A DNA stretch of 64,000 nt from Streptomyces sp. BK239 (GCF_004217285.1 NZ_SHKS01000003.1:95161-159160); one strand, 5' to 3'; counted from the stretch's first letter, positions 33,396 to 44,602 are shown. Numbers and translations are program-made. Notes: generated by a model from the sequence alone, not told the origin.

Positions 33396-34376
33396 ATGAA
33401 AATTGCTTTCGTCGGGAAGGGCGGCAGCGGCAAGACCACCCTGTCGTCCCTGTTCATCCGGTCCCTCGCAGCGACGGGCGCCCCAGTACTCGCCTTCGAC
33501 GCGGACATCAACCAGCACCTCGGGACCGCTCTCGGCCTCGATGACGCGGAGGCCGCCGCGCTGCCCGCGATGGGCGACCGGCTCCCGCTGATCAAGGATC
33601 ACCTGCGCGGCTCCAATCCCCGCATCGCCTCCGCCGAGACGATGATCAAGACGACGCCGCCCGGCGAGGGCTCCCGGCTGCTGCGGGTCCGCGAGAGCAA
33701 TCCGGTCTACGACGCCTGCGCCAAGACGGTGGAACTCGACGGCGGCGCCGTCCGTTTGATGGTCACGGGCCGCTTCTCGGACGCCGACCTGGGAGTCGCC
33801 TGCTACCACTCCAAGACGGGAGCGGTGGAGCTGTGCCTGAACCACCTCGTGGACGGACCCGACGAGTACGTCGTGGTCGACATGACGGCCGGCTCGGACT
33901 CCTTCGCCTCCGGCCTGTTCACCCGTTTCGACATCACGTTCCTCGTCGCCGAGCCGACCCGGAGGGGGGTTTCCGTCTACCGCCAGTACAAGGACTACGC
34001 CCGTGACTTCGGCGTCGAGCTGAGAGTCGTCGGCAACAAGGTCCAGGGGCACGACGACCTCGACTTCCTCCGCGCCGAAGTCGGGGACGACCTGCTGGTG
34101 ACGGTCGGGCACTCGGACTGGGTGCGCGCCATGGAGAAGGGCCGGCCGCCCCGGTTCGACCTCCTGGAGGACGCCAACCGCCACGCGCTGGACCTGATGC
34201 GGACCGTCGTCGACTCGGCGTACGAGCAGCGTGACATGGAGCGTTACATGCGCCAGATGGTGCACTTCCACGTGAAGAACGCCGAGTCGTGGGGGAACGA
34301 GCGCACCGGGGTCGACCTGGCCGCGCAGGTCGACCCCGGCTTCGTCCTCGGCGAGAGCGTCACCGCGCCCGCGTGA
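33396..34376 (+). CDS. CooC/MinD-like P-loop ATPase
   Basis: A 326-residue SIMIBI-class NTPase. It opens MKIAFVGKGGSGKTTLSS, a deviant Walker A with both lysines (Lys8, Lys13). Switch regions are FDADINQHLG and VVVDMTAGSD. CooC-like proteins insert metal into enzymes or act as maturation ATPases. No metalloenzyme gene is next to it, so the client is unknown. TTG 33387 and GTG 33390 are alternative starts; a TACTCT about eight bases upstream of ATG 33396 could be a -10 box for a leaderless transcript. It is divergent from the Fic-fold gene and convergent with the NodB-like lipoprotein. Confidence 0.8.
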   Translation: MKIAFVGKGGSGKTTLSSLFIRSLAATGAPVLAFDADINQHLGTALGLDDAEAAALPAMGDRLPLIKDHLRGSNPRIASAETMIKTTPPGEGSRLLRVRESNPVYDACAKTVELDGGAVRLMVTGRFSDADLGVACYHSKTGAVELCLNHLVDGPDEYVVVDMTAGSDSFASGLFTRFDITFLVAEPTRRGVSVYRQYKDYARDFGVELRVVGNKVQGHDDLDFLRAEVGDDLLVTVGHSDWVRAMEKGRPPRFDLLEDANRHALDLMRTVVDSAYEQRDMERYMRQMVHFHVKNAESWGNERTGVDLAAQVDPGFVLGESVTAPA

Positions 34377-34442
34377 CGACCTGACACCGCGTCGGCTCGT
34401 GGCACGGTCGCGCCCGCCACCCGCGCCCCGCCTGCCGCGGCA

Positions 34443-35750
34443 CTAGCCTTCCCCACCCCCACCGGAGGTCTGCCGGCCGGCTGCGGGGACGCCGGGCGCG
34501 CCCTTCGGAGCCGGGACGGGCGCGCCGGAGAGGAAGGAAGCCCACCCCTGTTTCGGGGCCTCGCCGACGTCCAGGGTGCGCAGTCTGGCCAGGACCTGCG
34601 GGTCCTGGGCGTCCAGCCAGTCCGCGAGCTGCCGGAAGGACACGCAGCGCACCTCCTCCTTGGTGCAGACGCGTTCCACGACCTCCTCGACGGCGCGCAT
34701 GTAGACGCCGCCGTTCCAGGACTCGAAGTGGTTGCCGATGATCAACGGCGCCCGGTTGCCGTCGTAGGCGCGCTGGAAGCCCCCGAGCAGGCCGTCCCGC
34801 ATCTGGTTTCCCCAGAACTCGTGCTTGCCGGGGTCTCCCTGGGTCGTGGCGCCGGACTGGTTCACCATGAAGTTGTAGTCCATGGTGAGCTGTTCGTAGG
34901 AGTGGCCCGGGAAGGGCACGAGCTGCATGGACAGGTCCCACAGGCCCTCCTTCCTCCCTGGCCAGACCTGGTTGTTGACGCCGCTGGTGTCGTAGCGGAA
35001 GCCCAGGTCGCGGGCGGCCGCCATGAAGTTCTCCCGGCCTTCGAGACAGGGGGTGCGGGCGCCGACGAGTTCCTTGTCGTAGTCGAAGGGCAGCGGTTCC
35101 GCCTCCGTCAGCCCGGTGTTGGTCTTCCAGGACTTCACGAACTGTTTGGCCTGGGCGATCTCGGCCTTCCACTCCTTGACCGACCACTCGCCGACGCCAC
35201 CGTCCTTGCCGCAGAAGTGGCCGTTGAAGTGGGTGCCGATCTCGTTGCCCTCGAGCCACGCCAGGCGCAGCTGCTCCACGGTGTCGGCGACGCCCTGCTC
35301 GTCGTTGAAGCCGATGTCGGAGCGGCCCGGGGAGTGCTGAGGCGGTTTGTAGAGGTCCCGCCGGTCCTCCGGCAGCAGGTACACGCCGCTGAGGAAGTAC
35401 GTCATGGCGGCGTTGTTGTCCTTGGACACCTTGCGGAAGTGGGAGAACAGCCGCTGGCTGTCCTCACCGGCACCGTCCCAGGAGAAGACGACGAACTGCG
35501 GGGGTCTCTGCCCCGGCTTCAGGCGTTCCGGGCGAGGCTGGTGCGGCTGGTCCCCCGTGTACGCGGTCGAGCCGTCGCCGATCAGGCGGAACGCGCTCTG
35601 GGGGGCCGGCGCCGGCTTCGCCCGCTGCGGGCCCGGGGCCCCCTCGCCGGAACCGTGCGCGGCGCGGGTTCCCGTTGTGCAACCGGCGAGCGACGCGGCT
35701 GCGGCCGCGGCGGCCAAGGCGCCCGCGGCGATCCTCTGGGTGGCGGCCAT
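34443..35750 (-). CDS. Polysaccharide-deacetylase-like (NodB-fold) lipoprotein
   Basis: A 435-residue lipoprotein: signal MAATQRIAAGALAAA then lipobox SLAGC. Motif 1 reads FVVFSWDGAGED (about 88-99) in place of the canonical TFDDG, and motif 2 reads THFNGHF (about 175), keeping the H-x3-H metal pair. Later regions (ARTPCLEG, YDTSGVNN, IIGNHFESWNGG) fit motifs 3-5 of carbohydrate esterase family 4 in degenerate form. It may deacetylate a cell-wall or matrix glycan at the outer membrane face, or be an inactive relative. ATG 35750 is preceded by GGTGG about nine bases upstream. The last 30 residues are Gly/Pro/Ala-rich. Confidence 0.7.
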   Translation of the reverse strand: MAATQRIAAGALAAAAAAASLAGCTTGTRAAHGSGEGAPGPQRAKPAPAPQSAFRLIGDGSTAYTGDQPHQPRPERLKPGQRPPQFVVFSWDGAGEDSQRLFSHFRKVSKDNNAAMTYFLSGVYLLPEDRRDLYKPPQHSPGRSDIGFNDEQGVADTVEQLRLAWLEGNEIGTHFNGHFCGKDGGVGEWSVKEWKAEIAQAKQFVKSWKTNTGLTEAEPLPFDYDKELVGARTPCLEGRENFMAAARDLGFRYDTSGVNNQVWPGRKEGLWDLSMQLVPFPGHSYEQLTMDYNFMVNQSGATTQGDPGKHEFWGNQMRDGLLGGFQRAYDGNRAPLIIGNHFESWNGGVYMRAVEEVVERVCTKEEVRCVSFRQLADWLDAQDPQVLARLRTLDVGEAPKQGWASFLSGAPVPAPKGAPGVPAAGRQTSGGGGEG

Positions 35751-36085
35751 TTCCGCCCACCTTCTTCCTTCTCTCGGGCAACGCCGGGGAGGGCGTTCTC
35801 GGGTGGCGTGCCGGGACGAGCCGACAGCGCCGCCAAGGTCGCACGAGGCCGAGAAGGAGTTAGTACGACAAGCCGATAAAAGGCTCGCGTCACTCTCGGG
35901 AGTGATCTGTTGACCTATTTGCCCGGAATATCCATGCTTGGCCTTTACTCTGCATTACGATCTGTTTACCGAGCGTTGATTTCATCCCGCCACTGCACGC
36001 CGTGACCCACGGCCGCGACCGCTCCCGTCGTCGACGGGGGCACACCTTGTTCCGCGACCGCGCTGCCCCGGAGGAGACGGGAACC
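35751..36085. other. Divergent region upstream of SulP-carbonic anhydrase gene
   Basis: No gene. A roughly 110-base AT-rich patch (35870-35985) should hold promoters; TTGACC at 35910 is a fair -35 candidate on the plus strand. The GAGGAGACGGG ribosome binding site of the next gene is at the right edge. Confidence 0.45.
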
Positions 36086-38797
36086 ATGTCAGCCTGCGTC
36101 CCCACCCGCACACCCGACCCGACGCACACCGAGCGCGTCCACCCACCCCACAGCCCGCCGCCCCGGCGCCGGCGCTTCCGCATCGAGGGCGCCGACGTGT
36201 CCTCCTCGATCGCCGTCTTCCTGATCGCCCTGCCGCTGTCTCTCGGCATCGCCCTCGCCACCGGTGCGCCCCTGCAGGCCGGCCTCGTCGCCGCCGCCGT
36301 CGGCGGAATCGTGGCCGGGCGGCTCGGCGGCTCCCCACTCCAGGTCAGCGGCCCCGCGGCCGGACTGACCGTGGTCACCGCCGACCTCATCCACCGCTAC
36401 GGCTGGCGGACGACCTGCGCCATCACGGTTCTCGCCGGGCTGGCCCAACTCGGCCTCGGCTGCCTGCGAGTGGCACGCAGTGCGCTCGCCGTCAGCCCCG
36501 CCATCGTGCACGGCATGCTCGCCGGTATCGGCGTCACCATCGCCGTCGCCCAGCTGCACATCGTCCTCGGCGGCAACCCGCAGAGCTCCGTCCTCGACAA
36601 CCTACGAGCGCTGCCGGCCCAGTTGACCGCCCTACGGCCGGCCGCCGTCGCCGTGAGCCTGCTGACCCTGGCTCTGCTGATGCTCTGGCCCCGCCTGCCC
36701 GGCAGAGCAGGGCGGGTGTTGCGAACCGTCCCCGCGGCGCTCGTCGCCGTCGCCGGCGCCACCGCGACCGCCGCGCTCGCCGGACTGACCCAGCCCAGAG
36801 TCGAGCTGCCCTCCTGGCACAGCCACGCGCTGGCCGGACTGCCCGAGGGACCTGTACTCGGGCTCGCCGCCGCCGTGCTCACCACCACGCTGGTGTGCAG
36901 TGTGCAGTCACTGCTCGGCGCGGTCGCCGTGGACAAGCTGATCGCCTCCCGCCCCGGGTTGCCGGCCCGCGTCGGCCGCTCCGACCTGGACCGGGAACTC
37001 CTCGGGCAGGGCACCGCCAACATCGTCTCCGGCTCGCTCGGCGGCCTGCCCATCGCGGGCGTGGCCGTGCGGAGTTCGGCGAATGTGCACTCCGGCGCCG
37101 TCAGCCGGAACTCCACGATGCTGCACGGCGTTCTCGTAGTAGTCGCCGCGCTGCTGATGGTCCCGCTCCTGGAGCTCATCCCGCTCGCCTCGCTCGCCGC
37201 CCTGGTGATGGCCGTCGGCATCCAGATGGTGTCCCTGCACCACATTCGCACGGTGACGCGCCACCGAGAGGTGCTCGTGTACGCCGTCACCACCCTCGGC
37301 GTGGTGGTCATGGGCGTGCTGGAGGGTGTGGCGCTCGGCATCGCCGTCGCCGTCGCCGTCTCCCTGCACCGCCTCACCCGCACCCGCATCACGCACGACG
37401 AAAAGGAAGGAGCGCATCACGTACACGTTCGCGGACAGTTGACGTTCCTGGCGGTCCCGCGGCTCAGCCGCGTCCTGCACCAGGTGCCCCATGGCACTCA
37501 TGTCGTGGTCGAGTTGGACGGCTCCTTCATGGACCACGCGGCGTACGAGTCACTGCAGGACTGGCAGAAGACGCACACCGCGCAGGGCGGCACCGTCGAA
37601 CTGACCGGCCGCCGCGCCGGCACCGACACCCCGCACACCGAGTCCACGTCCACCGAGCCCTCGCCCCCCACTTCGACGGGCGACCCGACCTCGTCCCCGA
37701 CATCAGCCCTCACCCCTACGACCACCTCCCACCCCGGCACCGCACCCAGCGCGATCGCCGACTGCCGCTGCCGCCCCTGGACCCCTTGGCGCAACCACCA
37801 GTGCGAAAGCCCGGCAGCCGCACCGATGCCGGACAGTTCCTCAGCTCCTTCCGCCCGGCCGACTGGAACCAGCGGCACGGATGGCGCACCCACCCAGACC
37901 TCCGGGCACCCCGCGCCCGCCTCACTCTTCGAACCCTGCGGACTCTCCGAACCCTTCAAGTCACGCGAGCCCGCGGAGCCCACCAGGTCCACCGATCCCG
38001 CCGCCCCCACTCACCACACCGAGCCCATCAGCCCCACGGAGGCTCCAGAACCCGCCCTCGCCCTCTCCCTGCCCGGCCACCCCGTCGCCCCCTCCGGCTC
38101 CACGTCCCCCGGGGGCGAGCCCAGCGCGCAGCGACTGGTCCGTGGGATCAGCGCGTTCCAGCGCAACACCGCGCCACTGGTACGCGGCGAGTTGGCACGG
38201 CTGGCCAGGGAGGGACAGCGGCCGTCGCAACTGTTCCTCACCTGTGCCGACTCACGGGTGGTCACCTCGATGATCACTTCCAGTGGTCCCGGTGACCTGT
38301 TCGTGGTGCGCAACGTGGGCAATCTCGTGCCGCTGCCCGGTGAGGAGAGCGGGGACGACTCGGTGGCGGCCGCCATCGAGTACGCGGTGGACGTGCTGGA
38401 GGTGCGGTCCATCACGGTGTGCGGGCACTCGGGGTGCGGCGCGATGCAGGCGCTGTTGAACGCCGAGCCCGGCGGGGTCCGGACCCCGCTGAAGCGGTGG
38501 CTGCGGCACGGCCTGCCGAGCCTGGAGCGGCTGGCCGACGACGGCCGCCCCTGGGCGCGGCTGGCCGGGCGGGCGCCCGCCGACGCGGTCGAACAGCTCT
38601 GCCTGAACAACGTGGTGCAGCAGTTGGAGCACCTGCGCGCCCATGAGTCGGTGGCCCGGGCCCTGCGGGAGGGGGCACTGGAGTTGCACGGGATGTACTT
38701 CCACGTGGGCGAGGCCCAGGCGTATCTGCTCGCCGGGGCCGGAGAGGAGAGAGGCGGGGTGTTCGCGCACGTAGGGGTGCCGGACGTGTCGGCCTGA
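36086..38797 (+). CDS. SulP anion transporter-STAS-beta carbonic anhydrase fusion
   Basis: A 903-residue fusion. Residues about 27-430 are a SulP membrane domain (ALPLSLGIALATGAPLQAGL, GPAAGLTVVTADLI). About 445-515 is a STAS domain (GQLTFLAVPRLSRVLHQ, VVVELDGSFMDHAAYESL). A Pro/Thr/Ser-rich linker of roughly 170 residues follows. The last 210 residues are a complete beta-carbonic anhydrase with zinc ligands in CADSR (about 719) and HSGCGAM (about 781). Such fusions import bicarbonate or another anion and interconvert CO2 and HCO3- at the membrane. ATG 36086 follows GAGGAGACGGG; an earlier frame extension to 36002 has none. The linker shows weaker codon bias than the domains. Confidence 0.92.
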   Translation: MSACVPTRTPDPTHTERVHPPHSPPPRRRRFRIEGADVSSSIAVFLIALPLSLGIALATGAPLQAGLVAAAVGGIVAGRLGGSPLQVSGPAAGLTVVTADLIHRYGWRTTCAITVLAGLAQLGLGCLRVARSALAVSPAIVHGMLAGIGVTIAVAQLHIVLGGNPQSSVLDNLRALPAQLTALRPAAVAVSLLTLALLMLWPRLPGRAGRVLRTVPAALVAVAGATATAALAGLTQPRVELPSWHSHALAGLPEGPVLGLAAAVLTTTLVCSVQSLLGAVAVDKLIASRPGLPARVGRSDLDRELLGQGTANIVSGSLGGLPIAGVAVRSSANVHSGAVSRNSTMLHGVLVVVAALLMVPLLELIPLASLAALVMAVGIQMVSLHHIRTVTRHREVLVYAVTTLGVVVMGVLEGVALGIAVAVAVSLHRLTRTRITHDEKEGAHHVHVRGQLTFLAVPRLSRVLHQVPHGTHVVVELDGSFMDHAAYESLQDWQKTHTAQGGTVELTGRRAGTDTPHTESTSTEPSPPTSTGDPTSSPTSALTPTTTSHPGTAPSAIADCRCRPWTPWRNHQCESPAAAPMPDSSSAPSARPTGTSGTDGAPTQTSGHPAPASLFEPCGLSEPFKSREPAEPTRSTDPAAPTHHTEPISPTEAPEPALALSLPGHPVAPSGSTSPGGEPSAQRLVRGISAFQRNTAPLVRGELARLAREGQRPSQLFLTCADSRVVTSMITSSGPGDLFVVRNVGNLVPLPGEESGDDSVAAAIEYAVDVLEVRSITVCGHSGCGAMQALLNAEPGGVRTPLKRWLRHGLPSLERLADDGRPWARLAGRAPADAVEQLCLNNVVQQLEHLRAHESVARALREGALELHGMYFHVGEAQAYLLAGAGEERGGVFAHVGVPDVSA

Positions 38798-38805
38798 GCA
38801 TGGCA

Positions 38806-38844
38806 CCGGTGCGCGGCCTCAAGTCGGGCGAGGTCGCGCACCGG
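38806..38844 (+). terminator. Terminator after SulP-carbonic anhydrase gene
   Basis: CCGGTGCGCG (38806-38815) pairs perfectly with CGCGCACCGG (38835-38844) across a 19-base loop, eight bases past the stop. Confidence 0.65.
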
Positions 38845-38979
38845 CGTCGTCACCGCAGGCCGGGCCAGGGGTGACGCAGTAGGTGGGGGCGGAAGCCGGC
38901 CGGGCACTGAACTCCGCCCCGCCGGCGTCCGTGGAAAGGAGTGACGCCAGGCGACGGCCGTGAGCCAGAGGGCGCACGA

Positions 38980-38998
38980 CAGGTCTATACCAATTGGT
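38980..38998. promoter_or_regulatory. Overlapping palindromes upstream of acs
   Basis: CAGGTCTATACCAATTGGT contains GGTCTATACC, which resembles the core of GntR/HutC-family operators such as the DasR site (TGGTCTAGACCA), and the perfect palindrome ACCAATTGGT at 38989. They lie 82-100 bases before the acs start. Which regulator binds is not known. Confidence 0.45.
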
Positions 38999-39079
38999 CG
39001 GCGGCTCTTGTCACCGGGCCCCCGGGTCTGATGAGGTGTGGCCTGGGACACAACGGACACCCTTCGAAAGGGAGATGTC

Positions 39080-41035
<1,956 letters not shown>

Positions 41036-41061
41036 CGCACCGCGGTCCCGGTACCGCAGGG

Positions 41062-41093
41062 GCGCCCGGAGCTGGAGCAAGCGCGCCGGGCGC
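41062..41093 (+). terminator. Terminator after acs
   Basis: GCGCCCGG pairs with CCGGGCGC across a 16-base loop and is followed by ACCTTTC, 26 bases past the acs stop. Confidence 0.6.
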
Positions 41094-41222
41094 ACCTTTC
41101 GCGCCTAACGTGGAGATCGCCGGAATCCTCCCCGCGCACCGTGGCTAAACTGAACAACCAGGTGCGCCGGGAAGTCTGGTCGGCAAGCGTTTCGTCCTGC
41201 CCACCGACCGGAGGTCTCCCCC

Positions 41223-42656
41223 GTGGCCGCGCCCCGCACCACCCCCCGCAAGGTCCTCGGACGCCTGTCGCTGCCCGAGCGGACCTTCGTCGCGGACGCG
41301 TTGCGCACCGAGACCGTCGGCGGAGTCCTGCTGCTCCTCGCCACCGTCGCGGCCCTGGTCTGGGCCAACGTCCCGGCCCTGCGCGACAGCTACCAGAGCG
41401 TCAGCGACTTCCACCTGGGCCCGAAGGCCCTCGGCCTGAACCTCTCGGTCGCCCACTGGGCCGCCGACGGACTCCTCGCGGTCTTCTTCTTCGTCGCCGG
41501 GATCGAGCTCAAGCGGGAACTCGTCGCCGGCGATCTCAGGGACCCCCGGGCCGCCGCGCTGCCCGTCGTCGCGGCCCTGTGCGGCATGGCCGTCCCGGCG
41601 CTCGTCTACACGCTCACCAGCCTCACCGGCGGCGGCTCCACGGGCGGCTGGGCCGTGCCGACCGCCACCGACATCGCCTTCGCGCTCGCCGTGCTCGCCG
41701 TCATCGGCACCTCCCTGCCGAGCGCGCTGCGCGCCTTCCTCCTCACCCTCGCCGTCGTCGACGACCTGTTCGCGATCCTGATCATCGCCGTGTTCTTCAC
41801 GAACGCCATCGACTTCGCCGCCCTCGGCGGCGCGGTGGCCGGTCTCGTGGTCTTCCACCTCCTGCTGCGCGCCGGCGTCCGCGGCTGGTACGTGTACGTG
41901 CCGCTCGGGGTCGTGATCTGGGCGCTGATGTACAACAGCGGCGTCCACGCCACCATCGCCGGCGTCGCCATGGGCCTCATGCTGCGCTGCACCACCCGTG
42001 AGGGCGAGGAGTGCTCACCCGGCGAGCGCGTCGAACATCTCGTGCGCCCCCTGTCCGCAGGCCTCGCCGTCCCGATGTTCGCCCTGTTCAGCGCCGGGGT
42101 CGCGGTGTCGGGCGGGGCGCTGGCGGCGGTGTTCGGCCATCCGGAGACCCTGGGCGTCGTCCTCGGGCTCGTCGTCGGCAAGACGATCGGCATCTTCGGC
42201 GGGACCTGGCTGACGGCCCGCTTCACCCGTGCCTCGCTGAGCGACGACCTCGCCTGGGCGGACGTCTTCGCCGTCGCCTCACTCGCCGGCATCGGCTTCA
42301 CCGTGTCGCTGCTCATCGGCGAGCTGGCCTTCGCGGGCGACGCGGCCCTCACGGGCGAGGTCAAGGCGGCCGTCCTGACGGGCTCGGTGATCGCGGCGAC
42401 CCTGGCGACCGTCCTGCTGAAGCTGCGCAACGCCAAGTACCGCAGGCTGTGGGAGGCCGAGGAGCGCGACGAGGACCTCGACGGCATCCCCGACGTCTAC
42501 GCGGAGGACGACCCGGCGTACCACCTGCGCATGGCCGCCATCCACGAGGCCAAGGCCGCCGAGCACCGCCGGATCGCCGAGGAGAAGGCCGCCGAGCGCG
42601 ACGGGCTTGCGGAAGTGCCGGGCGGGGCAGGCGAGCAGGGCGACCGTCCGGCATGA
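41223..42656 (+). CDS. nhaA: Na+/H+ antiporter NhaA
   Basis: A 477-residue electrogenic antiporter with about 12 membrane helices. The ion-binding aspartate pair is in LTLAVVDDLFAILIIA (about residues 180-181), preceded by PTATDIAFALAVLA. Helices IGFTVSLLIGELAF and GKTIGIFGGTWL are typical. It exports Na+ or Li+ at alkaline pH. The last 60 residues are charged and hydrophilic (Glu/Ala/Arg), longer than in E. coli NhaA. GTG 41223 follows GGAGG at eight bases. It follows acs after a terminator, so is probably its own unit. Confidence 0.95.
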   Translation: MAAPRTTPRKVLGRLSLPERTFVADALRTETVGGVLLLLATVAALVWANVPALRDSYQSVSDFHLGPKALGLNLSVAHWAADGLLAVFFFVAGIELKRELVAGDLRDPRAAALPVVAALCGMAVPALVYTLTSLTGGGSTGGWAVPTATDIAFALAVLAVIGTSLPSALRAFLLTLAVVDDLFAILIIAVFFTNAIDFAALGGAVAGLVVFHLLLRAGVRGWYVYVPLGVVIWALMYNSGVHATIAGVAMGLMLRCTTREGEECSPGERVEHLVRPLSAGLAVPMFALFSAGVAVSGGALAAVFGHPETLGVVLGLVVGKTIGIFGGTWLTARFTRASLSDDLAWADVFAVASLAGIGFTVSLLIGELAFAGDAALTGEVKAAVLTGSVIAATLATVLLKLRNAKYRRLWEAEERDEDLDGIPDVYAEDDPAYHLRMAAIHEAKAAEHRRIAEEKAAERDGLAEVPGGAGEQGDRPA

Positions 42657-42767
42657 TCTGACGGGACGGTACAAAAGACGGGACCGTACGCAGTCGGGCA
42701 GAAGCCGGTCAGGCGGAAGCCGGTCATGCTCAGGACGACGGAACCGTACAACACGAGGGAGACCGCG
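42657..42767 (+). promoter_or_regulatory. Repeats upstream of holin-like gene
   Basis: GAAGCCGGTCA is repeated at 42701 and 42716, and GG(G/A)ACCGTAC at about 42680 and 42740. These lie just upstream of the GAGGGAGA ribosome binding site of the next gene, so they could be promoter or operator elements. Confidence 0.35.
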
Positions 42768-43256
42768 ATGAGCGCACCCGACGGCAGCCCGGTCGGCGCC
42801 GAACGCAGCATCGGCCAGTTGTTCGCCTCGGCGACGACCGAGATGTCCGCGCTGGTGCACGACGAGATCGCGCTGGCGAAGGCGCAGCTCAAGCAGGACG
42901 TCAAGCGCGGCGCGACGAGCGGCGGCGCGTTCTCGCTGGCCGGTGCGGTCCTGCTGTTCTCGCTGCCGATGCTGAACTTCGCGCTGGCCTACGCCATCCG
43001 CACGTGGAGCGACTGGAACCTCGCGGTCTGCTTCCTGCTGTCCTTCGCGGCGAACGTGCTGGTCGCCGCGGTGCTCGCGCTGATCGGCGTGGCCTTCGCG
43101 AAGAAGGCCAAGAAGAGCAAGGGCCCGCAGAAGGTCGCCGCGTCGGTGAAGGAGACGGCGGTCGTGCTGCAGAAGGCCAAGCCGCACCCGCGGCCGGAGG
43201 TGGCGCACGGCCGTGCGCCGGAGGCCATCGAGGCTGTGGCACGCTCGTCGTCATGA
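42768..43256 (+). CDS. Phage-holin-like (DUF1469 type) two-helix membrane protein
   Basis: A 162-residue protein: an N-terminal amphipathic part (IGQLFASATTEMSALVHDEI ALAKAQL), two membrane helices (GGAFSLAGAVLLFSLPML and LAVCFLLSFAANVLVAAVL) and a Lys-rich cytosolic end. The holin name reflects Pfam grouping only; there is no lysin and no phage gene nearby. In actinobacteria the gene stands next to an epoxide-hydrolase-like gene (Rv3669-Rv3670), and here the ATG of that gene overlaps the stop by ATGA. ATG 42768 follows GAGGGAGA. Function unknown, probably envelope-related. Confidence 0.8.
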   Translation: MSAPDGSPVGAERSIGQLFASATTEMSALVHDEIALAKAQLKQDVKRGATSGGAFSLAGAVLLFSLPMLNFALAYAIRTWSDWNLAVCFLLSFAANVLVAAVLALIGVAFAKKAKKSKGPQKVAASVKETAVVLQKAKPHPRPEVAHGRAPEAIEAVARSSS

Positions 43257-44203
43257 CGGACCCCGCCACTCCTTCGGCGCAGCCTTCCTCGGTCGTACGA
43301 CCGGACACCGTGCTCGGCCGGGCGGTGACCCATCGCGAGGTCGCCGCCAACGGCGCCCGCTTCCACATCGCGGAACTGGGCGACGGGCCGCTGGTCATGC
43401 TGGTGCACGGCTTCCCCCAGTTCTGGTGGACGTGGCGGCACCAGCTGACCGCGCTGGCCGACGCGGGCTTCCGGGCCGTCGCGATGGACCTGCGGGGCGT
43501 CGGCGGCAGCGACCGCACGCCCCGCGGCTACGACCCGGCCAACCTCGCCCTCGACATCACCGGTGTGATCCGCTCCCTCGGTGAGCCGGACGCCGCGCTG
43601 GTCGGCCACGACCTGGGCGGCTATCTGGCCTGGACGGCGGCCGTGATGCGCCCCAAGCTGGTCAGGCGGCTCGCCGTGGCCTCCATGCCGCATCCCCGTC
43701 GCTGGCGCTCGGCGATGCTCGCCGACGTGCGGCAGTCCGCCGCGAGCTCGCACATCTGGGGGTTCCAGCGGCCCTGGATCCCGGAGCGGCAGCTCACGGC
43801 CCACGACGGGGAGCTGGTGGGCCGGCTGATCCGGGAGTGGTCGGGGCCGCGGCCGGCGGAGGACGAGGCGCTGGAGACGTACCGGCGCGCGATGTGCATC
43901 CCGTCCACCGCCCACTGCTCGGTCGAGCCGTACCGGTGGCTGGTGCGGTCGATGGCCAGACCCGACGGCCTCCAGTTCTACCGGCGGATGAAGCGGCCGG
44001 TACGGGTGCCGACCCTGCATCTGCACGGCTCCCTCGATCCGGTGATGCGTACGCGCAGTGCGGCCGGCTCCGGGGAGTACGTCGAAGCTCCGTACCGCTG
44101 GCGGCTGTTCGACGGACTGGGACACTTCCCGCACGAAGAGGATCCGGTCGGATTCTCCACAGAACTGGTCAATTGGCTGAAAGACCCGGAACCAGATCGG
44201 TGA
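43253..44203 (+). CDS. Epoxide-hydrolase-like alpha/beta-hydrolase (EphE-like)
   Basis: A 316-residue protein. The oxyanion motif HGFPQFWWTWRHQ (about 53) is followed by the nucleophile elbow GHDLGGY (about 117-123): aspartate at the nucleophile position marks the epoxide hydrolase/dehalogenase branch. The acid region is LHGSLDPVMR and the histidine DGLGHFPHEEDP. It probably hydrolyses an epoxide, perhaps lipid-derived; no substrate can be read. It is translationally coupled to the holin-like gene, as in mycobacteria (ephE). No signal peptide. Confidence 0.85.
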   Translation: MTDPATPSAQPSSVVRPDTVLGRAVTHREVAANGARFHIAELGDGPLVMLVHGFPQFWWTWRHQLTALADAGFRAVAMDLRGVGGSDRTPRGYDPANLALDITGVIRSLGEPDAALVGHDLGGYLAWTAAVMRPKLVRRLAVASMPHPRRWRSAMLADVRQSAASSHIWGFQRPWIPERQLTAHDGELVGRLIREWSGPRPAEDEALETYRRAMCIPSTAHCSVEPYRWLVRSMARPDGLQFYRRMKRPVRVPTLHLHGSLDPVMRTRSAAGSGEYVEAPYRWRLFDGLGHFPHEEDPVGFSTELVNWLKDPEPDR

Positions 44204-44602
44204 TGAGGCGATCGCGCCCGGTATCCGGTACGGAACAGCTGTACTGCGAACGGCCAATTGCCGCGCGCATAGGCCAATTGGCGGTCCCTCAGGCGGTTAT
44301 CGACCTTGGGGCAGGGGCAGAGGTCCCGGTATGGGCTGGACGCACGACTACAGTGACGCAGCACGCACCCGCCGCTCGGCCTCCGGCCTGAGCTCCCACC
44401 GGCGAGGTGCCGCCCCGCAAGAGGGCAGCGATCTCCGGGTGGGCATTCCGCGCATCCTGCGCCGTCGGGCCCGCTGGGTCTCTGTACGTCTGCGTCATCC
44501 TCGCGGCTGACGAGACGCGCACCCCCGGCATTCTTCGGCCGCTAAGGCGCTTCCCCCAGGTCCTGGACACCGGGCGCCCCAGGCCGCGCCGTCACCTCCG
44601 CG
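44204..44602. other. Convergent region with CCAATTG repeats
   Basis: GGCCAATTG occurs at 44252 and again at 44272, exactly 20 bases apart (two helical turns); the second forms GCCAATTGGC. A weak minus-strand frame (44289-44498; MTQTYRDPAG...) has GAGG directly before its ATG and is not convincing. The region lies between converging genes, so operators are unexpected unless a small transcript exists. Confidence 0.4.

Noticed and set aside
42768..43256. Prophage remnant suggested by the holin label
   Set aside because: No other phage gene is near; the protein type is chromosomal and conserved in actinobacteria next to ephE.
44289..44498. A 69-residue minus-strand frame (MTQTYRDPAG...) after marP
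   Set aside because: GAGG lies directly against the ATG, the C-terminal half is low complexity, and no family is recognised.
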